Positions 20,701 to 32,058 of a stretch of 64,000 bases of DNA are shown here, piece after piece. The DNA comes from Aplysia californica. Lineage: Eukaryota > Mollusca > Gastropoda > Aplysiida > Aplysiidae. The translations under genes and the position numbers were made by a program. The stretch's first letter is position 1. Each line of letters starts with the position of its first letter. The stretch is taken from NCBI RefSeq assembly GCF_000002075.1, contig NW_004797487.1:688723-752722 (forward strand). Reading direction: 5' to 3'. Below the pieces are notes generated by a model. That model was not told the origin of the DNA. It worked only from the letters and a program-made list of their open reading frames with translations, and did no database searches.

Positions 20701-21008
20701 TGTAGATAGCTTCTTCGTAAACTTTGCTTTGTCTATTAACCCATGCTCGCTTAAAACGAATCTAGACCGGACATTTTCCGTGCGAGCAGAATGGACAAAA
20801 TGTGCGGTTTTCAATGACTAAAGTTTGTGGGTGTGAAATTTGTTGGTTCCCTCAATGAATGTGCCACACAGTTGTGTTTTATGAGGGAAGCCTATCACTG
20901 GCAAGCTGTTTAAAAGTTTTAAGCCCAGATAGCAACATTTGTTAGGAGAAAGAAAAAGCTGTTGTATCTACATCATGTATTTTGTTTAGCTTTTTTCTCC
21001 AACATTTA

Positions 21009-21015
21009 TAATAAA
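21009..21015 (+). terminator. Candidate PHKB polyadenylation signal
   Basis: AATAAA in TTATAATAAAATTTGG, about 580 bases after the stop codon. A second AATAAA is at about 21351. Neither is proven used. Confidence 0.4.
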
Positions 21016-22805
21016 ATTTGGATTTCAACAAAATGTTTCTTGAGCAAATGTAACCAATACCACAGATTGAGAAGCTGCAGTGAAAAAAAAAATCAAAATT
21101 TTTTGCTTCGTACATGTGAGCAGCTTGCTGAGGGTATGTGAGAGGAGGCAATGTGACACAAAGGGTTAACTGTGAGATGAGGCAATGTGATGGAGAAGGG
21201 TTAACAGTGTTTGAGTGTGGTGTGGGTGACCTTTTCCTCCCAGGCAGATGGAGGTCTGGGGATACCAGTCCACACAACATTTTGGTCATCCTTTGTCTGA
21301 CTGAGTGGCTGATCAGATTACTTCAGGTTTTTTTTAACAGAACTATGAGCAATAAATAATGAGGTTGTTCTGCAATTAATTGTACTGTTTGCCTCATGGA
21401 AGACTAGACTTGTTTTTTAGTTTGTTCAAATAGTAGGATGATGAACTGGTCTATTGGTACATTTGTCTATAGGTGCTGTATTGTCTCTCTATACATCGTC
21501 TGTTTGACGGAGACAAAGCTTGTCATGCAGAAAAAGTAGCTTGAGAATGTTGGGAGTTTTTTGTTTGTGATGTCCTGTCCCCTACATGAAACCTTTGTGT
21601 TGTCATTTATTGTCTGTGTATGCTTATGGTGTGTGTGTTTGTTTGTAGGTGTGTTAATTTGTGTTTGTGTATGTTTCTGGGGGGTGTAATTTGTGTGTAT
21701 AATGTGTGTATGTGAGTGTGTGAGTGTGAAAGTGTGTGTCTTTGCAGCCGCACCAACAATAGTCCTATATCACTGGCGGCAGACGTAGAGGCCGTGGGTC
21801 TGACTCGGTCCAGTGAGTGATTGTGTGACAGGCGAAAAGATCACGTGTTGGGGGTTTGGCATCAGCAGCTTTAATTTCTAAATTCAGGATCATTTTCTGA
21901 AAGTGTTTGATGAAACCTGACTTTTTGCTGTGGTTGTTTGTTTTTGGGGAGGGTTTTTTCACCTTGTAACTTGTAGTGCTACTTCAAACAGGTCGTGCTG
22001 TTGCGAAGAAGAAATAGCCCAGTATCCCGGATGTGGTTCTTCAAGCATTTTTCTCTCCCTTATAATTATATCACTGACATCACACACAGTATGTGTCACT
22101 TCAAAAGTGATAACATACCTTTTTTTTAAAGCTCATTGACATGTTTCCACCACAATGAATCTTTCACTTCTCTGAAGCACTTTGATTTAGGACGTCTATG
22201 ATTTAACATGTGTCTTCAATAGAACTTGAGATATTTACGTTGGAAAGAGAGAGTTTGGTGGAGGGGGGGCTGCCTAGTTTCAGAGGCAAAATTAGTGAGA
22301 TAATGGCTTCCAAAGTTTGGTGACTTCCGTAGCTTGAGAATCCTTGGAAACTGAAAAAAAAGTTTTGTGCCTTTAATCAAGATGTTCCAGTAAAATCCAC
22401 CCAGAATTGTGTTTTTGAATGGACATAAAAATGTTGAGCCCAAAATACAAATTTGGATTTAAAAAAAAGGTTTTCCCCAAGGTTTTTTGTTGCTTCTGTG
22501 GATAAAGATAAAATGAGATTTTCAAAGCAGACAGTTGAGACAGTTGTGAAGTCTAAGATGTCGTTTATCCAAGGTTGAGGTGGTTCGGAGCTTTTGTACC
22601 ATGCAAAAATGTCACCATCTGCCTCAGTTTCACACACACCCCCCCCTCGTCATCTGTCCGCAAGCCGTGCTCTGCTCTCCCTGTACCGGTGCCCTACATG
22701 GTGGGCAAACCATTACTTGTTGTTGCTTTTACTTTTCTAATGTTGATCACGAGTGATAATTTACTGTTGTAGATTTTTTTTTCTTTCAGGACATAATTTT
22801 TAGTA

Positions 22806-23000
22806 CAGTGCAGCCTCTCTATAAAGACCTTCGATATAACAACATCCTCTGAGCGACATGGTGATCAGGTCCCGATTTTTTCTTTATATATCGTTACTAA
22901 TTTTTCGTTCCCTTTCTATTTAACTATTATGTCAACTCTCTATAACTATAGCAACATTTTTTTCTGGTCCCGACTATGTCGTTATATAGAGGCTGCACTG
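22806..23000. mobile_element. pogo/Tigger-like MITE
   Basis: Left end CAGTGCAGCCTCTCTATAAA, right end inverse of CAGTGCAGCCTCTATATAAC, bounded by TA on each side; 195 bp, non-coding. Internal copies of the TCTCTATAA motif resemble transposase-binding subterminal repeats. Confidence 0.85.
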
Positions 23001-25015
23001 TACATTGTAATTGTATGTGTAGAGAAGACATAATTTCTGTTGTTACTAATGTTACTCTGGTACGTTCAGAACAAAAGCACAAAAAAAAGGAAATAAAAGC
23101 AAGATTTGGTAGTCCAGCTTTTACACATGGAGACTGTTTGTGTTTGGTCACAGTCAGTAGATGGCGGGGTTAAGCTTTGGCCCTACCACGTGTTTTTGTT
23201 CATGATTGGCAAACTTCCCACAGCATTGTCTCCACAAAACTGTGTCTACTTAGTATGCCAGTAAATGAGGCATCACCTCATTTATTATTACAAGCTTGCC
23301 AGCACTTTCGAAACCCAAACAGGGACACCCAATGTTAGAGCTTCAGATTGCGTAACGATGAACAAACTGACATCGAGTGAGACTGGGTTTTGGTGTAGTG
23401 TATGTGATAAGGTTATAATGTCCTCTCAAATTCCCGATTGCCAAATTTGGGACAGTCCTGAGGAAATCCGAGTCAATTGGCGAGTGTGTTGTTGGTCAAG
23501 AGTTCCGTAGCAGGTTTTTTTCTTCTGTCACAACTGTTAATAAATTCTTCAGTCAAAAGTCAGGGTTTTCATGAGCAGTTCATCTTGATACTTTACGGCA
23601 AATATGCCAAACTGCATAATACTTTGTATTATCTTTTCAAAAAATATTTGTCCTTGACAAAGTGTTTTTCTACCAAAAAATTTGTTCTTAATTCTTTGCT
23701 GCATCTACTACCATTTGCGTGAATAATGGAACATGTTTTTTTTTTTAAGCTTCCTACACTAATCAACGACCTTTTTCGTCATGTGCTTTGTATATATGTG
23801 GACGATATCTACAGCATTATATTCAGAAGCGGTGCCATAAAGAAGAAAGTAAGTTTGTGTGGACAATCTGAGAGCAGCAGTGAGGTCACAATCTTTTGTT
23901 TTCCTCAAATAAACTGTCTGAGTTTTCTCCCCCATTAGGCTACATTGTTGAACAAGATTTGCGAGACATAATTCCTGGTGTGTGCTCAGTTGCTGTCTGT
24001 GTGGACAAGTCAGCTGGTCTGTTGTGTAGTGGGATGTACGTGGATGTCGAACGTTTATTTGAAAGTTTGACAAGTGGAGATTCTGGAATGAAAAGGTTCC
24101 TCTCGGAATGTTTGTTTTCAATTGTTCGGAGTTGGAGGGGCGTGGAGCCTTGGCCTGTACTCTCCTTGTATCGTATGTGGTGAAAAAGTGACAGCTCCTT
24201 GTCCATTATTTTCTGAGATAACACCATGATAATTTTGTTCTTCATTTGAGGGGGATAGAGTGTGAGAAAATGTTAGCCTCAAATATATACAGTATATCAA
24301 CAATGAGTGTAAACTGAGTTGGATAGAGAGTGTGAGAAAATGTTGAGTCTGAGAGTGAGGTGTGTAGTGTGTGCTAAGAGTAGGCAGTTTAGTGAACGCG
24401 CTCGTGGCAGGGCGAATCGGCCGCGGTACGCCCCGTAGATTTTTGTGACCGGCCGTGAAGCCTCGTGAAGTTAGAATAAACAGGCGGGGGAAAGTGGGTA
24501 GTGGTAGTTTGTACAGGTGATTGTTTTAGTCAGGAGGCGGTTAGAGCAGGTTCGACTGTTATGTAGTCAAAATATCTCTGTGATGAATTCTGGATGTGAT
24601 CTTCTGCGTGTAGCTTTCTCAAGGGTTAAAAATATTTTTATCCAGCATGTGGAAACTAGGTTTCTACTGTGATGATGTAATCTTGCTGGAGTTTTTTTTT
24701 GTTTGTCAGCTGATGTCTCATTGTGTCTCATTACATGCATGTTTACAAGAGTGTCATTACCCCCTCTTGCCAATTGATCTTTTCTCATATATAGTAGTAG
24801 TTTTTCCACATGCATATATTCAACTATAAAACATGTATATGGTCTCGGCACACATCATTTCTCAGTCACTGATAACATCTCGTAATACTGAACAGGAAAA
24901 TAGAAAAATGTGATAAAACGTGCAATATGGCAACGAGACTTGGTCTGATCGTCATCAGAGGTACTAGCTCCGAGACCTCTTACTCAAGAATGAAAGGTTA
25001 TTATAATTGTTGAAT

Positions 25016-25340
25016 GTGTCACGACATGGTGGAATCAGGAGCTCGTCAATTATTTGGCATTTCTAGTTAAAGCTTGTTCATTTGTTTTACTTTTGATGAA
25101 TACAATATCCATAGACTAACTAGAATAGAAGTTGAGATATTTGTGACTGAAGGAGATCGTGGTTGTATAGTGTCAATAGGTAAAAATAGCAAGAAAATGG
25201 CTGCCAAAGTCTGGTGAATTCCAAAACTTGAGTGTCCTTGGATACTGAAAATTTACATTATTTTGTGCCTTTTACTTTGATCAAATGCCGAAATATGTTT
25301 TAAATGGAAAATAAAAGGTGTTTAACTTTTAAAAAATAAA
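25016..25340. mobile_element. Partial copy of the 440-bp GAGGCAG MITE
   Basis: Begins TGTCACGACATGGTGGAATC and contains AAAATGGCTGCCAAAGTCTG, shared with 26101-27153. The far end is missing. Confidence 0.65.
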
Positions 25341-25904
25341 GATAATATTGCTCTGTGGGCAGAAAAATGTCGGTTTCTTCATCAGTTCTCATTATTTTGG
25401 CGAGCGCTTGATTTCACTGCAATGTCACACCGTTGATTTACCGCAATGACACGCTACTGAATGTATCAATGTATAGCTCTGACATATCTAGTCTGTGAGA
25501 GTAAAAGATTCAAGTGTGAGCTCATTATAAATGTTCTCCCCCTATAAATTTGAAGAACAGTGCAGCTTTCCTCTCCCTTTCCTTTTATTAATTTTGTACT
25601 GTTTTCTTCTATGCATCATGTTACACCCAAGCCCCCATCCCCACATTTGTAGATTGTTTATAGTAACAACATATTAAATTGTTGCTGTCACAAGGAAATG
25701 TTGAACTCGGCTTCACTTGACGAGTCATGAACATTTCTGAGTTCCTCATTTTCTTGTGGCAGTTGTGATGTACGAAGATTGTACGTACCTAGCCTGATGA
25801 ATGCTGTGAATAAACCACTTGTTCGTACACTTGAGACTCAAATATTATTAAACGGCTGTATATTGCACTTGTTGTTTTAAAAGTAAAATGAATAACACCT
25901 TTCT

Positions 25905-26090
25905 GGTGGGTGGTTGGCAGGTGTTCTGGTGTAGTTTGCAACTGCTTTCCTATCAAACATCTGTCATCCTTATCTCTCATCTCTTCATTTTGAATGTTAC
26001 TCTCTCGTGACCTTTTATCTTCAGCACATTTATGTAACCTATTGAGTTGCAAGTGTTGTAAAACTCTTACTTACCGGTACTAAAACTAAA
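25905..26090 (+). repeat. Type-B SINE-like copy, intergenic
   Basis: GGTGGGTGGTTGGCAGGTGT to AAACTCTTACTTACCGGTAC and TAAAACTAAAAC. Confidence 0.8.
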
Positions 26091-26100
26091 ACTATATATA

Positions 26101-26536
26101 TGTGAGGCAGCATGGTGAAATCAGCCACTCATCAAAATAGTCAAAGTGAAGAAATTGGCATTTTTTTGCAGGTTTGGGAATTTTTATAGAATTTTTGTTT
26201 TTCGGCTCTACACCTTTCCCGCCCTTTAAAGAACACATTTCTGTGTGGATTGTGCTGAAAAAGGTTGATTTAAGGCAAAAGAGATGTAAATTTTTAGTTT
26301 AGATGGGCTCTCAAGTTTAGGAAATAACTCAACTTTGGCGTCCATTTTCTCGCTAATTTTACCTCTGAAACAAGGCCACCCCACCTCCTTCAATCACCAA
26401 TATCTTGACTTCTATCCAAGATAAAAAGATTTGTTTTCATCAAAAGCAAGGCAAATGGACAAGCTTTAAGATGATACCAATAACTCCATATGCCCCAAAA
26501 TTGACAAGAGCCTGGTTCCACCGTGTTGTGACACAT
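26101..26536. mobile_element. MITE with long TIRs, copy 1
   Basis: Left end TGTGAGGCAGCATGGTGAAA, right end inverse of TGTGTCACAACACGGTGGAA. Shares most of its interior with 26719-27153. Adjacent to a TATATA tract. Confidence 0.8.
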
Positions 26537-26682
26537 ATGCAGTTTTTATAATTTTACAGGAGAACAAAAAACCTGAATGTTGTTACCAAGAAAACAATAT
26601 TTCTTTACTTTTAATAATTATAGTAGGAAGTTGTCAGAATTGTATTCTAAAGAATATTGAGTACTTTGAAAAATGAGAGCAG

Positions 26683-26718
<36 letters not shown>

Positions 26719-26722
<4 letters not shown>

Positions 26723-27153
26723 AGGCAGTGTGGTGGAATCAGGCTCTCGTCAAAATAATCAAAGTGAAGAAACTTGCATTTTTCTGCCGGTTTATGAATT
26801 TTTATCTATGTTTTTTTTTTTTGCTCAACACCTTCCATGCCCATTAAAGAACTCATTTCTGTGTGGATTTTTCTGAAAAACGTTGATTAAAGGCACAAAG
26901 AAAGTAAATTTTCAGTTACCACGGACTCTAGGTATGGAAATAACTAATCTTTGGCGGCCATTTTAACACTAATTTTACCTCTGAAAACAGGTGACCCCCA
27001 CCTCCTTCTTTCGCAAAAATCTCGACTTGTATTCAAGGTAAATGGATATTTTTTTCATCCAAATAAAGACAAATGAACAAGCTGTAAGATGATACCAATA
27101 ACTCAACATGCCCAAAAATTGACGAGAGCCTGATTCCACCACGCTGCCTCACA
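26719..27153. mobile_element. MITE with long TIRs, copy 2, inside (TA)n
   Basis: Left end TGTGAGGCAGTGTGGTGGAA, then TCAGGCTCTCGTCAA; right end inverse TGTGAGGCAGCGTGGTGGAA. Long (TA)n tracts flank both ends, as expected for a TA-targeting element landing in a TA microsatellite. No coding capacity. Confidence 0.85.
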
Positions 27154-27321
27154 TATATATATATATATATATATATGACATGTGTGTGACATGTACACCT
27201 GAGCTAAGTGGGTTGAACCTCACACATGTGTACCCCTGAGCTAAGTGGATAGAATGATCCGGAAAAAGAAGTGGACCCGAGATTGTACCCGAGAGATAAT
27301 TGGACAGGTGTCTGTGCTGTA

Positions 27322-28118
27322 CAGTGGAACTCGGATTCAACGAGCTCGGATTCAACGAGAACTCGGATTCAGCGAGATGAGATAGATTCCCCGTTTTTTT
27401 TCTTCTTTACAATCATTGAAAATAACCCGCATTCAACGAGCACTTAAATCAACGAGCTCGGATTCAACGAGGTCGCTTCCAGGGTGAACAGCCCCCACCG
27501 ACGTGGTTTCGCTCATTTTTCTCCCAGAACGAACTTTATCTGTTCCCGGAAACTATCCATTGCACCTGCATCATGAACCAGTATTCACTTACCCGATTGC
27601 ATGCGACCAATCAGCGGCCTTTTTTCATACTAACACATGCGTTATTGGCTCGCGCATGTGTGACTGTGTGTGTGTGTGTCGCGGAGGGGGGGGGGGGGCG
27701 CACTTAGCGATCCGGGCGTTGAATGTGGCAGATACAAATGCGTCACAGTCTTTTTTCCCCTCGGCAACTGATCATTATTATAGTGATAAGCTAGTCTTGA
27801 CGTAGATCTTCGTAATAAATTGTGCGCCTGTCTATGGAATCAAAAGTTGCCGTATGCTAGGCTCTACACAACAACCCAACTTTTTGGTAAACAATCAAGA
27901 TGACACAGGAGTGAATTTGAACGAATCTGTCTTTTTTTTACACAGCTCATAATATGCAGGCATTTCAGGCACTACTTGTGACTTCTCTTTATACATTACT
28001 TTCTCAGTGCCTGTAATTATCTACACAAAACCTCGTGTTTGCTATACTATAACGAACACTAGGATTCAACGAGATTTTAGGTCAGGCCCGGCGACCTCGT
28101 TGAATCCGAGTTCCACTG
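27322..28118. mobile_element. pogo/Tigger-like non-autonomous element with perfect 23-bp TIRs
   Basis: Ends CAGTGGAACTCGGATTCAAC(GAG) and the exact inverse, flanked by TA. CTCGGATTCAACGAG recurs several times near the left end as subterminal repeats. The interior holds no transposase. It lies within a tRNA-like SINE. Confidence 0.9.
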
Positions 28119-28235
28119 TAGTGGCTAGGGGCTTCACCGTTGCATGCAAAAGATGCAAGTTCGATTACCATATGGGAGGTTTTATGTATAGAGAGTAACT
28201 TGGTCCATCTGCTGGGAGCCTGTGTATCCCTCTCT
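28119..28235 (+). mobile_element. tRNA-derived SINE (3' portion, split by the pogo-like element)
   Basis: GTGGCTAGGGGCTTCACCG and GCAAGTTCGATTACC give A- and B-box like motifs. The 5' bases (GTGTCTGTGCTG) lie before 27320, on the other side of the inserted transposon. Confidence 0.6.
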
Positions 28236-28267
28236 TTCTAAATTAATTGTGTGTGGGACTGTAAATC

Positions 28268-28630
28268 TAGTACATCAACTGTCTACCCTGTGTGTACGGG
28301 ACTGTACATCAACTGTCTACACTGTGTGTACTTATCTAGAACATCAACTGTCTACACTGTGTGTACTTACCTAGTACATCAACTGTCTACACTGTGTGTA
28401 CTTATCTAGTACATCAACTGTCTACATGTCTACACTGTGTGTACTTATCTGGTACATCAACTCTCTACACTGTGTGTACTTACCTAGTACATCAACTGTC
28501 TACACTGTGTCACTGTGTGTACTTATCTAGTATATCAACTGTCTACACTGTGTGTACTTACCTGGTACATCAACTGTCTACACTGTGTGTACTTACCTGG
28601 TACATCAACTGTCTACACTGTGTGTACGGG
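28268..28630 (+). repeat. 35-bp minisatellite, about 10 units
   Basis: Units of TAGTACATCAACTGTCTACA plus CTGTGTGTACTTATC. Short open frames across it are repeat artefacts. Confidence 0.92.
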
Positions 28631-28679
28631 AACATCTACATTGACATGGAGGTGGTTGGGTCCACTGGTCCTAGATGAA

Positions 28680-29290
28680 TATTTTCCCACTTCAGCGACG
28701 AAATCAGGCCAAGCAAAACATGGATGGACAGAGTCAAGAAACCCTTCAAAAAAACAATTATGTGTCTCTGCCGGTCAATATCAGTCATATGAACGACATT
28801 TCAAAACTGAGTTAACGTTATTTTAAAAAACAATCACCTTTTCCCTACAATTTATAACAAGAATGAAGTAAATATGACCATATTTGACGAAAATACAGAG
28901 TTTTTAATTGTGCGAGGTGAGAAAACACGAAAAGGAGAAAATGGCCTCCGAAGTTGAGCAACATGTTTCCATAGCAATAGGGGTCTTAGAATTGAGATAG
29001 AGACTTGAAATGTATAGTCGATTATAGTTATAGTCATTTATTTTTACCTTAAATGAAGCTGAAGACATATAACTTTTAATTGATCCAAAAAACAAAAATT
29101 TCATGGAAAGTCACTTTTTTTGACTTTCGAGCCCCGAAGCTTATAATAATAGCACACTGCGTCTTACGACTGATATTGACTGGGGGAGACAGAAAAGAGG
29201 ATCTGAAAATAACAATACATAGCCCACGTCTGAAAACGACATCTCCCCTCGACACCATGTTACAAGAGGACAGACAACGAGGACAGACAA
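28680..29290. other. Intergenic DNA, nothing recognised
   Basis: AT-rich sequence with no convincing gene. AAATGGCCTCCGAAGTTGAG faintly recalls the GAGGCAG MITE interior, too weak to call. Confidence 0.4.
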
Positions 29291-29545
29291 CTTGAAGCTT
29301 TTTCTTTCCTCATTACTATCGTCATTTTTCCTCTACTTCTCTTGCATGTTTGTCACTCTCTTATGAACTATCTCCAGGGTGCCTTGATATTCGAAGCAGA
29401 CTTGAGCTGTTGAGGCTAGAGAGGCGAGCAGAGTAAGCCTGATTTCCCATTTGGACTTCTCTGTTGACATCCACACCTTGGCCCTCATATGACCTTATCA
29501 GCACTATGCAGTTGAGAGCGCCGTAAAACCTTATTAAAAGAAAAC
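29290..29545 (+). repeat. Type-A SINE-like copy
   Basis: GAAGCTTTTTCTTTCCTCAT through GCCTTGATATTCGAAGCAGA to GCGCCGTAAAACCTTATTAA. Lies just beyond the probable 3' end of the TP53INP transcript. Confidence 0.8.
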
Positions 29546-29608
29546 AATGTTAAGTAAAAGTAAAAATGACAAATTCACAAAAACAGGAAGCTTTGTTTTG
29601 ATGAGATG

Positions 29609-29614
29609 TTTATT
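29609..29614 (-). terminator. Candidate TP53INP polyadenylation signal
   Basis: AATAAA on the minus strand in TTCCAATAAACATCTCATC, with T-rich sequence following. The type-A repeat begins just downstream. Confidence 0.45.
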
Positions 29615-29897
29615 GGAACAAAGAATGTACCGGTACTTTCACACCAATCTCACAAGTTACAGAGTCACAACATATTTACACCTGACCCAGCCTATCTGCT
29701 CACACACAAATGTAAAATTATGAGGTAAGTGAGTTATTATTATTATTCACAGTTCACAGCTCTCTGGAAGGAATAGAAAAGTCAATACAGATGATGGTTC
29801 GTCCCTTGACTTTGGCCAACAGATAGAATAATTAATTGAAACATTTATTTCTTTATGCAATTGCCTCTTCAAATGATATTATTCTTTACAGAAACAT

Positions 29898-29928
<31 letters not shown>

Positions 29929-31665
29929 TTACAACTGAGTGAATTCATACATGGAAATGAATTCAGCTGCCACGCAGAATAAAGCTTCATTATTAGAGCC
30001 ACTGACGAGATTTTGTCAGTTCAATTTTTTGATGGAACAACCCGAAGTTCATGACAGCCAACTTGGCAACTGGGGTACAAAAAAAAATCTCAGAAACCAG
30101 TTGCACTACTCTTTTACAATTTTTATGCACGAGTGCAGTTTTAAGACTGTATATATATATACCTGTATGCAGTTATTTTGTATACGTGTATGCAGTTCTT
30201 GTTATATACTTCTACACTGAGCACAATATTTAGGTACAGTAGGAATTTACAGGTCTATAGGTGTATACGTGTCAGTTGAATGAGAGAGAAAACTAGAAGC
30301 AAAGAGGGGAGGGGGGGTCTTACTTGATACAAATATACGTGTGCAGAATATGAGAACATGAACTACAGTATGACTCTTCACTACAACAGCAAGAACCTTA
30401 TACCAGATTTAGAAAAAAACTTTTGTCAAGACTCAAGTTGGTTGAAAAGTCCACTAAAAGTCGGAAAAAATACGTTGTTATCATGGTTAGAACTTAGATA
30501 TTGCACAACTGAGCACACAGACAATCCTTAGAACTTAACGAGTACGACTAAAAACCAGAGCCCAGTGGCTGAGGTTTCCAGTACCGTATCTTTCTACTTT
30601 CTACATGATACGCTGTGATATATTCATCCCCCATACAGGAAATACACATACCTAATGTGGAACACAGTCCTTGGCGCATTTATGACTGTGATTTAAAAAA
30701 AAAAAAACTTTCAGAATACAACAGTTGAGCGATCCAACAGCCATGTGCATAACATGCTGCAAACATTTTTGCTCTTCTCTCCAACTTTCGTTCTTTATGA
30801 GTGCAGTACAGACTACAGAATAGAAGAGACAAGTTGTTTTGATACAGACTATAAAACAGGCAGACTGTTGTAACAACAGTGAGGACTGCCTGTTTGTCTT
30901 GTGTGTGAAGAATACAGTGTCCAAAATTTGCGTCTGGTGTTGCTGACTGAACAATCCACCGATTTCTCACTTATCTCAGACTCTGAACTAGCAGCACAGG
31001 TTTCAATCATGCATCATCAACAGACCGACATTGCAAATTAACGAAGATCACAGATTTGTTGAAATTGACTTAAAAAAGGTTGGGTCAACAATATAGAAAT
31101 TATACAGAGATGAGGAATTGAACATGAATTTTTGTAAACACCTTTCTAAACTATACAGGGGAAAAAAGGCAAAATTCTAATACATTTTGATTAGTACTAT
31201 ACAGAATCTAACATCAATTTATATTTTGATACATAATTTATCATTCCACTAAATACCAATACTCCTGCACCTCTACTAGAAAAAAATATTGAAGGGCAAA
31301 AAAAAAAAGTAGAAGAAAAACATTTTTAATTTTAAAAATACCATAACAAAGAGCACATATATGAATATTCTTTACATATCATGAGTATTTCCCTAACACC
31401 AAATAACAATATACAGCAAAAACAACAGAAAATAGACCCCACCCTATCCAAAATTTTTAAAAAACCCATTAGAACACCAAAAAGTAGAGGATATATCCGA
31501 GTTTCTCTAAACAACCCAGAACAAAATATACAAGCAGCAAAATCAATTGACAGGATTTCCTGTGGGACTGGGACATCGTGGGCTCAGTGGTACAAACCAA
31601 ACCACTCCACCGCAGAAACTTGTTTTTCACATTCTAAGAACAGAAAAAAGGAACACAGGAGACAC

Positions 31666-31717
<52 letters not shown>

Positions 31718-31821
31718 TGGGCGAGTACGAGGAATGATAATGAACAAAGTATAGCTCAACAAACCCCCTTCACCTTGTCATATCCAGCAGCATGGATATT
31801 TTAAGTTCAGCATTTTGTGAC

Positions 31822-32058
31822 CTCCTGAACGTGTTCATTAGGACAATATACACATATTGTATATTTCCTGAATGTGTTCATTAGGACAATATACACATAT
31901 TGTATATCTCCTGAATGTGTTCATTAGGACAATATACATATCTTTGTATATCCCCTGAATGTGTTCATTAGGACAATATACATATATATATATATAATGT
32001 GTTCATTTGGTCAATGTACACATTTTGCATATCTCTCCTGAACATGTTCATTAGGGCA
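31822..32058 (+). repeat. 44-bp minisatellite, about five units
   Basis: Units of CTGAATGTGTTCATTAGGAC plus AATATACACATATTGTATAT. Confidence 0.85.

Larger units (their letters stand above)
21030..25900. other. Intergenic region between PHKB and TP53INP, first part
   Basis: No gene recognised. Contains a TG-rich stretch (21600-21745), a possible spliced segment (21748-21812), a partial MITE (about 22220-22480), a pogo-like MITE (22806-23000), a GC-rich patch (24390-24560) whose second half resembles 11850-11940, and another partial MITE (25016 to about 25340). Confidence 0.55.

Noticed and set aside
20402-20821. 139-codon frame over the PHKB end
   Set aside because: Reads the 30-bp minisatellite out of the PHKB frame.
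28268-28630. Regular 35-bp repeats resembling a CRISPR array
   Set aside because: No unique spacers, eukaryotic context; a minisatellite.
28361-28826. Tyr/Cys/Thr-rich open frames
   Set aside because: 35-bp minisatellite translated.
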